Origin: Candidatus Aphodomonas merdavium
GTDB taxonomy: Bacteria; Bacillota; Clostridia; Christensenellales; Aristaeellaceae
Length of the DNA: 11,785 nucleotides
Assembly (NCBI GenBank): GCA_018715585.1
Contig: DVLH01000170.1
Coordinates: 1-11,785 of the forward strand
Reading direction: 5' to 3'
The position numbers were made by a program, and so were the translations under genes. Shown here piece after piece: positions 1-6,807 of this stretch. The notes under the pieces are model-generated. The model saw only the letters and a program-made list of their open reading frames with translations. It ran no database searches and was not told the DNA's origin. Position 1 is the first letter of the stretch. Every line of letters starts with the position of its first letter.

Positions 1-444
1 ATGGGCTTTAGCATATTTTCGCCGGGCGGTTGGCGCTATATGGTGCTGCCGACGGTTACGCTGGCCATTGGCTATGCGGCGTCCACGCTGCGCCTGACGC
101 GCGCCGGCATTATGGAAAACATCAAACAGGACTACGTGAAGTTTGCGCGCGTCAAGGGCCTCTCCCGCCGGAAAGTGCTCTTTAAGCATGCGCTGCGCAA
201 TGCGCTCATTCCCGTGGTGACCGTGTTTGGCTTGCAAATCGGCAACATGTTTGCTTTTACAACGATTACCGAAACTATTTTTGCCTGGCCTGGCATGGGC
301 AAACTGTTGATTGACTCCATCTCGCGCAACGACCGTCCTGTCATCGTGGCGTATCTGATGATTGTTTCGGCCATGTTCGTCGGCATCAATTTTATTGTCG
401 ATATCATTTATACTTTCATCGACCCCAGAATCGAATTGAGGTGA
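1..444 (+). CDS. OppB/DppB-type peptide ABC transporter permease, C-terminal part (5' end outside window)
   Basis: This is the C-terminal 147 residues of an inner-membrane permease of the binding-protein-dependent transport family; full OppB/DppB proteins are usually about 310-340 residues. Although the window opens with ATG, this is almost certainly an internal Met, because the N-terminal half of the family is missing. The cytoplasmic EAA loop, which docks on the ATPases, is visible around residues 35-72 (key stretch YVKFARVKGLSRRKV, followed by ALRNALIPV). The family C-terminal signature follows (ETIFAWPGMGKLLIDSI, 91-107), then a last membrane segment (about 115-139) and the usual DPRI ending. 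It forms a heterodimeric channel with the next gene, which starts 4 nt after its stop. The stop region (GAGGTGA) also supplies the next ribosome binding site, so the two are probably translationally linked. Substrate (oligopeptide, dipeptide or other) cannot be decided here. Confidence 0.93.
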   Translation: MGFSIFSPGGWRYMVLPTVTLAIGYAASTLRLTRAGIMENIKQDYVKFARVKGLSRRKVLFKHALRNALIPVVTVFGLQIGNMFAFTTITETIFAWPGMGKLLIDSISRNDRPVIVAYLMIVSAMFVGINFIVDIIYTFIDPRIELR

Positions 445-448
445 TCGC

Positions 449-1357
449 ATGGCGTCTGAAGTTAAAAAGCCATCCAAGCCGCTGCTGCGCCGCATTGTGG
501 AATCCGAAATGTTCCACAATTACTGCCACAACCTTCCGGCGATTGTGGGTTCGATTATCATCTTTGCCGCCGTGCTCATCGCGGTCTTTGGCCGTTGGCT
601 TGCGCCGCAAAACCCCTATGACCTCACCCAGCTGAACCTGATGGACGCGTACCTTCCCCCCGCATGGGAGGAGGGAAGCAACCCGCTTTATCTGCTGGGC
701 ACGGATATTCAAGGGCGCTGCGTGCTTTCCTCCATGGTGTACGGCAGCGCCAGCTCGCTCACCATTGGCTTTGTGGGCATGATCATTTCCCTTGTGCTCG
801 GCACTACGCTTGGGCTGATTTCGGGTTATTCCAACGGACGGCTTGGCAGTTTTATTATGCGCGTCGTTGATGTGCAGCTGTCGTTCCCTTCGATGTTCAT
901 TGCGCTGGTGATTGTGGCGCTGCTGGGCCGGGGCATCGACAAGGTGCTGCTGGCGCTGGTGATGAGCGGATGGGTTACCTACGCGCGCACCGTGCGTGCG
1001 GAAACGCTGCGCGTGAAGAACATGGACTTTGTGGCTTCTGCCCGCCTGGTAGGGCTAAAGCGCTTGCAAATCGTGATCCGCCACGTGCTGCCTAACGTGA
1101 TCACCTCCGTGGTCGTCCTGGGCACGCTGCAAACGGGCAACTTCATTCTGACCGAGGCGACGCTGAGCTTCCTGGGCGTGGGCGTTCCCGTTACGCAGCC
1201 TTCGCTGGGATTGCTGGTGAAAAATGGTTTCGACGTGCTCTTTAGCGGCCTTTGGTGGGTGTCGGTATTTCCGGGGCTGTATATTATGCTGCTGGTTTTC
1301 GGCATCAACCTGTTTGGCGATTTTCTGCGCGATGAACTCAACCCCCGGCTCAAATAA
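449..1357 (+). CDS. OppC/DppC-type peptide ABC transporter permease
   Basis: A complete 302-residue inner-membrane permease, normal for the family. The N-terminal cytoplasmic tail is followed by a membrane segment (about 30-50), the conserved LGTDIQGR motif (83-90) that opens the transport domain, several further hydrophobic segments (about 103-125, 145-175, 218-235, 268-292), and the EAA loop (about 183-215, YARTVRAETLRV then SARLVGLKRLQIV). The TLSFLGVGV motif (238-246) and the NLFGDFLRDELNP end are typical of DppC/OppC. It pairs with the upstream permease. The ATG at 449 is preceded by GAGGTGAT, which overlaps the previous stop codon. One oddity is that the usually conserved GRDxxSR stretch reads GRCVLSS here (Cys91, Ser95). 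The two ATPase genes of the same transporter follow 21 nt downstream. Confidence 0.95.
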   Translation: MASEVKKPSKPLLRRIVESEMFHNYCHNLPAIVGSIIIFAAVLIAVFGRWLAPQNPYDLTQLNLMDAYLPPAWEEGSNPLYLLGTDIQGRCVLSSMVYGSASSLTIGFVGMIISLVLGTTLGLISGYSNGRLGSFIMRVVDVQLSFPSMFIALVIVALLGRGIDKVLLALVMSGWVTYARTVRAETLRVKNMDFVASARLVGLKRLQIVIRHVLPNVITSVVVLGTLQTGNFILTEATLSFLGVGVPVTQPSLGLLVKNGFDVLFSGLWWVSVFPGLYIMLLVFGINLFGDFLRDELNPRLK

Positions 1358-1378
1358 GGGCGAAAGGAGCGAACAAGC

Positions 1379-2389
1379 ATGCCAAACGAACGCAAGGACC
1401 AGCTCTTGCTGGATGTGCGCCATCTGGGCACAAAGTTTCATATGTTCAAGGGCGTTGTGAATGCGGTGGACGATATTTCCTTTTCGCTCAACCAAGGCGA
1501 GATTTTGGGCATCGTCGGCGAATCGGGAAGCGGCAAGTCCGTTACCAGCTTTTCTTTGCTGGGGCTGATTGACGAACCCGGCAAGGTGACTGCTGAAAAG
1601 ATACTCTTTGATGGGAAGGATTTATCCAAGCTAAGCGAGCATGAAATGACAAAGATACGCGGCAAGGATATTTCCATGGTGTTCCAAGATCCCATGACCT
1701 CGCTCAACCCGCTGTATACCATCGGCAAGCAGATGGAAGAAGTGCTCGTGCTGCACCAGCCCAACATGACCGCGCAGCAGCGCCATAACCGCTGTGTCGA
1801 GCTGCTAAAGATGGTCGGCGTTTCTAACCCGGACGAACGGCTTAAAGCGTATCCGCATCAGTTCAGCGGCGGCATGCGCCAGCGCGTCATCATCGCCATT
1901 GCGTTGGCGGCCAACCCCAAGCTCATCATTGCGGACGAACCGACCACTGCGCTGGATGTGACCATTCAGGCCCAGATTCTCCGCCTGATGAAAAAGCTGG
2001 TGCGTGAGGAAGGCGCATCGATGATCCTGATTACCCACGATTTGGCCGTTGTGTCCGAAACGGTGGATCAGGTCGTGGTGATGTATTGCGGCAAAATTGT
2101 GGAGCAGGGCAGCGTGGAGGATGTAATTACGCATCCTGCGCATCCCTACACCAAGGGCTTGCAGGATTCTATCCCGCGCCTGCGCACGGATCGTAAACGG
2201 TTGGATTATATTCCCGGCATGGTGCCTAACATGTTCGATTTGCCCAAGGGGTGCCTGTTCGGGCCGCGCTGCAAATACCACACGCCCGCGTGTGATGCCG
2301 CTTTTCCGCCGATGCGCAAGGTTGGCGAAGGCCACTATGCCGCGTGCTATACGCCGCTTGGCGTGACGGAAGGAGGCAGCGCCGAATGA
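1379..2389 (+). CDS. OppD/DppD-type peptide ABC transporter ATP-binding protein
   Basis: This 336-residue cytoplasmic ATPase powers the transporter together with the next gene. Visible motifs are Walker A GESGSGKS (47-54), Q-loop Gln103 (VFQDP), signature FSGGMRQ (162-168), Walker B LIIADEP (182-188) and H-loop His220 (LITHD). The C-terminal oligopeptide/dipeptide-type extension carries the PYTKGL segment (256-261) and four cysteines (292, 298, 305 and 323, in the GCLFGPRC...C...C pattern). In structurally studied DppD-type proteins such cysteines bind an iron-sulfur cluster; that this protein does so is inferred. The start at 1379 follows AAAGGAG with a 9-nt gap. The stop overlaps the next start as ATGA. 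The DppD subclass is likely from the Cys pattern, but D versus F and peptide versus nickel substrate cannot be proven. Confidence 0.95.
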   Translation: MPNERKDQLLLDVRHLGTKFHMFKGVVNAVDDISFSLNQGEILGIVGESGSGKSVTSFSLLGLIDEPGKVTAEKILFDGKDLSKLSEHEMTKIRGKDISMVFQDPMTSLNPLYTIGKQMEEVLVLHQPNMTAQQRHNRCVELLKMVGVSNPDERLKAYPHQFSGGMRQRVIIAIALAANPKLIIADEPTTALDVTIQAQILRLMKKLVREEGASMILITHDLAVVSETVDQVVVMYCGKIVEQGSVEDVITHPAHPYTKGLQDSIPRLRTDRKRLDYIPGMVPNMFDLPKGCLFGPRCKYHTPACDAAFPPMRKVGEGHYAACYTPLGVTEGGSAE

Positions 2390-3396
2390 GCGATCTTTTG
2401 CAGGTAAAAAACCTGGTGCAGGAGTTTAAAAACAAACAGAGCTTCATCGATTCGCTCAAAGTGCGCGATGGCAAAATCGTGCGCGAGCAGAAGGTCGTGC
2501 ATGCGGTCAACGACATCAGCTTCACCATTGCCGAGGGCGAGGCGTTCAGCCTGGTGGGGGAGAGCGGCTGCGGTAAATCCACTGCGGCGCGCACCATTAT
2601 CCGCCTGCTCACCCCTACGTCCGGTGAGATCATTTATCGCGGCAAGGACATTGCACCCCTAAAGGATACCGAGCTGCTGCCTTACCGCAAAAAGATCCAA
2701 ATGATTTTCCAAGACCCATATTCATCGCTGGATCCCCGCCAGAAGGTGAAGGATATCCTGATGGAGCCCATTTTGTTTCATAAGCTGGCGCCCAACCGCA
2801 AAGCGGCAGAGACGCGCTGCTATGAGTTGATGGAACGCGTGGGCCTGCGGCCGGAACAGGCCGACCGTTATCCGCACCAGTTTAGCGGGGGACAGCGCCA
2901 GCGCATCGGCATTGCCCGGGCCTTGGCGGTTGAACCGGAGTTTATCATCGCCGATGAACCGGTGTCAGCGCTGGACGTTTCCATTCAGGCACAGATCCTG
3001 AACCTGATGATGGATCTCAAGGATGAGTTCCACTTCTCGTATCTATTCATTTCCCATGATCTATCCGTCGTCAAGCATATCAGCGACCGTCTTGGCGTTA
3101 TGTACCTGGGCGCGCTGGTGGAGTGCGGCTCCAAGCAGGATTTGTTTGAGCGCATGAGCCACCCATATACGAAAATGCTGCTCTCTGCCGTGCCGACGGT
3201 GGGTGAAAAGCCGCTGGTGGAATCGATGGAAATGGTCGGCGAAATTCCCAGCCCCATTGACCTGCCTTCCGGCTGCTTTTTCCATGGCCGCTGCCCCTAT
3301 GCAATGCCCATTTGCAGCCAGCAGCGCCCCGAGCTTAAGCAGATCGAGCCGGGCCATTATGTTGCTTGCCATCTTTGCCCGGGGAAAGAAAAATAA
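2386..3396 (+). CDS. OppF/DppF-type peptide ABC transporter ATP-binding protein
   Basis: The second ATPase of the transporter is 336 residues long from the ATG at 2386. That start is preferred over an in-frame ATG at 2344 because AGGAGG lies at 2371-2376, 9 nt upstream, and because it gives a four-base ATGA overlap with the previous gene. Motifs are Walker A GESGCGKS (58-65), Q-loop Gln109 (IFQDP), signature FSGGQRQR (166-173), Walker B FIIADEP (186-192) and H-loop His224 (FISHD). The N-terminal insertion before VNDISF (about 15-40), which includes charged residues, is typical of OppF. The C-terminal extension carries Cys297, Cys303, Cys310 and Cys328, again the DppD/DppF cluster-binding pattern. 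This is the last gene of the operon; a hairpin terminator begins 16 nt after the TAA stop. Confidence 0.95.
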   Translation: MSDLLQVKNLVQEFKNKQSFIDSLKVRDGKIVREQKVVHAVNDISFTIAEGEAFSLVGESGCGKSTAARTIIRLLTPTSGEIIYRGKDIAPLKDTELLPYRKKIQMIFQDPYSSLDPRQKVKDILMEPILFHKLAPNRKAAETRCYELMERVGLRPEQADRYPHQFSGGQRQRIGIARALAVEPEFIIADEPVSALDVSIQAQILNLMMDLKDEFHFSYLFISHDLSVVKHISDRLGVMYLGALVECGSKQDLFERMSHPYTKMLLSAVPTVGEKPLVESMEMVGEIPSPIDLPSGCFFHGRCPYAMPICSQQRPELKQIEPGHYVACHLCPGKEK

Positions 3397-3411
3397 AAAA
3401 TTAAGACCGAA

Positions 3412-3442
3412 AGCGGCCGGGAGCAGATGGCTCCCGGCCGCT
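3412..3442. terminator. Bidirectional intrinsic terminator between convergent genes
   Basis: A perfect 13-bp GC-rich stem (arms 3412-3424 and 3430-3442, AGCGGCCGGGAGC and its complement) with a 5-nt loop. It sits between the stop of the ABC ATPase (3396) and the stop of the MATE gene (3475) and can serve both. On the minus strand the stem is followed after about 9 nt by T-rich sequence (TTAATTTTTTATTTTT). On the plus strand the tail is only weakly T-rich (CATTTCCCTT). Confidence 0.85.
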
Positions 3443-3474
3443 CATTTCCCTTCGGGGCTGCCAGACGGCAGCGC

Positions 3475-4836
3475 TTACGCCTTGCCCGATTGCACGGGCA
3501 TGCGTTCTACGCCGTGCTTCCACAGGCCGCTGGCAAAGGCAATCACGTACATCGTTACCGAGGAGAGCGGCCCGGCCAGCACGGCCAGCGCAATGCCGGG
3601 AAAACCGATGGCGCGCGTGGTGAGCAATGCCGTGGGTACGCGGAACGCATACTGTGCAACCAGCCCTACCGCTACGGTGATCATCTGGTTTCCTGAGCCG
3701 CGCATAAAGCCGATCAACGGCCCTACCAGCGCAAAGAACAGATAGGAAAATACAGACAGGCGCATGTAGCTTACCGTGTTCTCTATGACGGTGGGGTCGT
3801 CGGTAAAGATGGAGACGACGCTCGGCGCAAAAGCGTACACGAAAGGCATGATGCACAGGCAAATGCCCCCGGAAAAAGCCATGGCGCACAGCAGCCCTTT
3901 GCGCGCGCGGTCCACGCGCCCCGCACCGACATTTTGCGATACGAACGCCGACATGGCGCCGTTCATGGCGCCATCGGTGATGCAGGCAAAGCTGTCAATG
4001 CGGCGCCCTACGCCGTAGGCTGCGCTTGCAGCCGCGCCGAAGCTGTTGGCCGTTGCGCTTACGGTGAGCATGGCCAAGGTGACGAATATTTCGTTGACCA
4101 CTGTTGGAAGGCCGATGCGCAGGATATGGCGAAGCTGCTCGCCGTAAAAGCGGATTTCGTGCAGGCGAAAGGTGATCACGTGGCGCTGGCGTTTGAAATG
4201 GACGATGCCCATCAAAAACGAGAGCCCTTGCGCAACCACCGTGGCCAGCGCTGCGCCCCAGGCTCCCCAGCCCAGCGGGCCAACGAAGAGATAGTCCAGC
4301 ACGACATTGACCGATGATGCGGTGAAAATAAACAGCAACGGCGATTTGGAATCGCCGAACCCGCGCTGTAGCGCGCTGATCAGGTTATAGCCGAAAGAGA
4401 ACGTGACGCCCAGGAAAACGACGCGCAGGTAACGGATGGCGTCCGGGAAGGATTCCTCCGGCGTCCGCACAAGGCGCAGAATCTGTGGTGCAAACAGCTG
4501 GCCCAGCAGTGTGGCCGCAAGCGCCAGCACGGCGTACAGCGCGATGGCCGTGTTGCCTGTGCGGCGAACGTTTTCGCTGGAATCGCCCCCTTTGTAATTT
4601 GCCAGCACGACTGAAATGCCCGAGGATAAGCCGTTGAGCGTCAGCGTGAGCACCATCATGATTGGGCCGCAGATGGACACTGCTGCCAGCCCGTTCGTGC
4701 CGACATAGCGGCCGACAAAGTACATGTCCGCCGTGTTGTATAGGTTTTGCAAAAGAGAAGACAGAATCAGCGGCAGCGCAAAGGTTGCCACCCGTGGGAA
4801 AACCTTCCCCTGCGTCAGATCCTGTTGCAATTTCAT
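3475..4836 (-). CDS. MATE family efflux transporter (DinF/NorM-like)
   Basis: A 453-residue polytopic inner-membrane exporter, the usual length for the multidrug and toxic compound extrusion family. It has two homologous MatE halves. The first carries the family pattern LLQNLYNTADMYFVGRYVG (28-46), then LQRGFGDSKSPL (156-167) and NVVLDYLFVGPLGWGAWGAA (177-196). The second half starts near LPTVVNEIFVTLAM (243-256), with YGVGRRIDSF (274-283) and QNVGAGRVDRA (301-311). About 12 membrane helices are expected. It exports cationic or amphipathic compounds by Na+ or H+ antiport in known members; its substrate is unknown here. The start at 4836 is chosen because AAGGGGGAG lies just upstream and the protein begins where family members do; an upstream in-frame ATG at 4911 would add 25 non-conserved residues and sits next to the -10 box of the predicted promoter. 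It is transcribed alone, convergent with the ABC operon. Confidence 0.95.
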   Translation of the reverse strand: MKLQQDLTQGKVFPRVATFALPLILSSLLQNLYNTADMYFVGRYVGTNGLAAVSICGPIMMVLTLTLNGLSSGISVVLANYKGGDSSENVRRTGNTAIALYAVLALAATLLGQLFAPQILRLVRTPEESFPDAIRYLRVVFLGVTFSFGYNLISALQRGFGDSKSPLLFIFTASSVNVVLDYLFVGPLGWGAWGAALATVVAQGLSFLMGIVHFKRQRHVITFRLHEIRFYGEQLRHILRIGLPTVVNEIFVTLAMLTVSATANSFGAAASAAYGVGRRIDSFACITDGAMNGAMSAFVSQNVGAGRVDRARKGLLCAMAFSGGICLCIMPFVYAFAPSVVSIFTDDPTVIENTVSYMRLSVFSYLFFALVGPLIGFMRGSGNQMITVAVGLVAQYAFRVPTALLTTRAIGFPGIALAVLAGPLSSVTMYVIAFASGLWKHGVERMPVQSGKA

Positions 4837-4897
4837 TGCCGCTCCCCCTTCCGCGCATTGCCGCGCAAAGACAGAGAATATCGAAGCGTTCAATACA

Positions 4898-4927
4898 ATG
4901 ATACTGCGCATCTCGACGGGAAGTCAA
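4898..4927 (-). promoter_or_regulatory. Predicted sigma-A promoter of the MATE gene
   Basis: Reading the minus strand, TTGACT (4927-4922) and TATCAT (4903-4898) are separated by 18 nt, which matches the sigma-A consensus at 5 of 6 positions in each box. Transcription would begin near 4891, giving a leader of about 55 nt before the ATG at 4836. No operator is obvious. Confidence 0.6.
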
Positions 4928-5046
4928 GGAAGAAAGATGGCCGTAGAATATAGATTTATACAATATTATATATCCACAACCCGCATTTTCGGCGAGGGGA
5001 AACGATGCTGCGCATTTTTAATAATATTAATGAAATGCATATTCTG

Positions 5047-5075
5047 TTGACAAACAGGAGGCAATGAGTTATTCT
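5047..5075 (+). promoter_or_regulatory. Predicted sigma-A promoter of the isomerase/URO-D operon
   Basis: A perfect -35 box TTGACA (5047-5052) and a -10-like TATTCT (5070-5075) are separated by 17 nt. Transcription would start near 5082, leaving a leader of about 34 nt that contains the AAAGGAGG ribosome binding site (5102-5109). The DNA upstream is very AT-rich (about 4945-4975 and 5014-5045), which could act as an UP element, and contains a short inverted repeat TTAAT-AAT-ATTAA (5018-5030) that could be a regulator site. Confidence 0.65.
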
Positions 5076-5115
5076 GTCCTCAGAAGTTTTGAACGCTTTG
5101 CAAAGGAGGCATCCC

Positions 5116-5961
5116 GTGGCGCTGAAAATGTGCGAAATGCTGATGTCCAACGAGCATTACGCCTATTATCCTTTCGCGTATTTTCTTGAGCAGCAGGCGG
5201 CGATGGGCTCAAAATGCCTGGAGCTCTTCCTTGCGCCGCCCCACGTGTGGGTGGATTGGCGCGGTGCAGAGGGGATTGCGGAACTGCGCGAAAAGATACA
5301 GGCTGCCGGGTTGCGCGTAGACGCTGTGCGCGCGGAGGGCGTCTCGCAGCGCTATGCGCCGTTTGCGGCCGAGGAGGAACGGGCGCGCCGCTCGCTGGCA
5401 TATTACCGCCGCTGCGCGGACGTAGCGCAGGCGCTGGGCGCGCGGGTGATGACGGTAACCCCCGTGGGCGTCTACCGTGACGAAGCGTCGGAACCCGCAT
5501 TCGCGCGCGCGGCGCGGCAGCTTCGCGCCATCTGTGAGGCGATTGCGCCCACGGGCGTGACGCTGGCCTTGGAGAACCTTGCGCCCAATGCGCTTCCATT
5601 TTTGATGCAGGCACAAGCCATGCGCCGCATGCTTGCAGAGGTGGCGCATCCGGGCCTTGCCTGTGCGCTCAACACGGTTGGCATGAGCGAAGCGGGCGAG
5701 ACGTTTGAACAATGGTTTGAACAGCTCGGCGGGCGGATTGCCTGCGTGCGCCTATCCGATGGGCGCTCGGGGCCGGAGGCGCTCGTATGCGGGCAGGGGA
5801 TTTATCCGATGGAGCGCTATGTTGCGCAGCTAGACAGCTGCGGATTTGACGGTCCGGTCGTGCTGCCGCTGGGGCGCAGCTACAGCAACGACCCCGCCGC
5901 GGCAGATCGGAAAAACCGTGCGGCGTTTTCTGCGCTTTTACGAGAGGGGGCGGCGCAATGA
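5116..5961 (+). CDS. Sugar phosphate isomerase/epimerase-like TIM barrel, predicted metal-site-deficient paralogue
   Basis: A 281-residue protein of the xylose-isomerase-like / AP-endonuclease-2 TIM-barrel superfamily. It is clearly a paralogue of the next gene: they share LAEVAHPGL (173-181), AGET (193-196) and a PAAAD tail (260-264). Aligning the two shows that only Glu153 (LALENL) of the four usual metal ligands remains. The Asp is Asn186 (CALNTVG), the His is Arg212 (ACVRLSD) and the last Glu is Pro251 (VVLPLGR). The HLxxGDG motif of the partner is also changed (ALVCGQG). It probably has no metal-dependent isomerase activity and may be a structural or regulatory partner; that is inference. 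The GTG at 5116 is chosen because AAAGGAGG (5102-5109) lies 6 nt upstream; the in-frame TTG at 5089 has no such site. It is the first gene of a three-gene operon and overlaps the next as ATGA. Confidence 0.88.
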   Translation: MALKMCEMLMSNEHYAYYPFAYFLEQQAAMGSKCLELFLAPPHVWVDWRGAEGIAELREKIQAAGLRVDAVRAEGVSQRYAPFAAEEERARRSLAYYRRCADVAQALGARVMTVTPVGVYRDEASEPAFARAARQLRAICEAIAPTGVTLALENLAPNALPFLMQAQAMRRMLAEVAHPGLACALNTVGMSEAGETFEQWFEQLGGRIACVRLSDGRSGPEALVCGQGIYPMERYVAQLDSCGFDGPVVLPLGRSYSNDPAAADRKNRAAFSALLREGAAQ

Positions 5962-6794
5962 GCCCTTCCATCCGCTTGGAACAGTTGGCCTGTATGAACA
6001 TGATGTACAGGCAATATTCGTTGGAATACTTCCTCAGCACGGCACAGCGGATTGGCTACTGCGCCGCGACATTCTGGGCGGGACCGCCGCATTTTATCCT
6101 GGATGGCGCAGGCTACGAGGACGTCAAAGCGCTTCGCCGCCGCTTTGCGGCGCATGGCATTCGCTGCACCAGCTTTATTACGCCGGCGCTGCTGCCACCC
6201 AACCAGGTCGCCATCGAGGGGGCGGAACATATTGAGGACACCTATCGTTATTTCTGCAACGGCGTTCGGGTGGCGGAGGATATGGGCGCAAGCGTGATGA
6301 GCATCAATTCGGGTTACGGCTTGCGCACGCACAGCCGCGACGATGCCTGGAAGCGTTCGTGCGAGATGCTGCGGCGTTTGGCTGCGTTTGCCTCTGAACA
6401 TGGCGTGACAATTACAATGGAAAGCATGCGCGCGCCGGAATGCAACCTGGCGTATAACTTACAGGAAGTGCAGCGCATCCTTGCGGAGGTGGCCCATCCC
6501 GGATTGAAAGCGATGGTAGATACGGGCGCCATGAACATAGCCGGTGAGACGGTTTGGGACTGGTTTGCCGCCTTTGGCAGTGAGATTGTGAACACCCATT
6601 TTGTGGATGCCGTGGGCTCTGCCCATTTGGCATGGGGCGACGGCCGGCTGCCGCTGGATGATATCCTGCGCTGTCTGGCGCAGTATGGTTATACAGGCCC
6701 GCTCGGGCTGGAGGTTGGCGGCGCGCAATATGAGAGCAACCCCGCAGCTGCGGACGAAAGGATGTTCCGCAACCTGCTTCGATATGTCGGTTAG
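5958..6794 (+). CDS. Sugar phosphate isomerase/epimerase family TIM barrel (metal site intact)
   Basis: A 278-residue soluble protein of the xylose-isomerase-like TIM-barrel superfamily, which includes IolE, IolI, hydroxypyruvate isomerase and ketose 3-epimerases. These enzymes use a divalent metal to isomerise or epimerise sugars and polyols. The expected metal ligands are present: Glu155 (TMESM), Asp188 (MVDTG), His214 (NTHFVD) and Glu252 (GLEVGG). A HLAWGDG motif (223-229) near the C-terminus resembles the substrate-binding HxxPGxG region of the family. The start overlaps the upstream stop (ATGA) and is preceded by GAGGGGG, so translation is probably coupled to its defective paralogue. The stop TAG overlaps the AGGAGG of the next gene. 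The exact substrate cannot be named; lack of nearby sugar kinases or dehydrogenases leaves the pathway open. Confidence 0.92.
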   Translation: MSPSIRLEQLACMNMMYRQYSLEYFLSTAQRIGYCAATFWAGPPHFILDGAGYEDVKALRRRFAAHGIRCTSFITPALLPPNQVAIEGAEHIEDTYRYFCNGVRVAEDMGASVMSINSGYGLRTHSRDDAWKRSCEMLRRLAAFASEHGVTITMESMRAPECNLAYNLQEVQRILAEVAHPGLKAMVDTGAMNIAGETVWDWFAAFGSEIVNTHFVDAVGSAHLAWGDGRLPLDDILRCLAQYGYTGPLGLEVGGAQYESNPAAADERMFRNLLRYVG

Positions 6795-6807
6795 GAGGAG
6801 AATGACC

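Noticed and set aside
1..3. ATG at the first base as the true start of the permease
   Set aside because: The protein would lack the N-terminal half, including the first membrane helices, that all family members have; the gene is simply cut by the window edge.
5089..5115. TTG at 5089 as the start of the first isomerase-like gene
   Set aside because: It would place the AAAGGAGG motif inside the coding region; the GTG at 5116 has ideal spacing to that motif.
5064..5189. A 41-residue ATG frame preceded by AGGAGG, upstream of and overlapping the first isomerase gene
   Set aside because: The spacing between AGGAGG and ATG is only 2 nt, it lies between the -35 and -10 boxes of the predicted promoter, and most of it overlaps the real gene in another frame.
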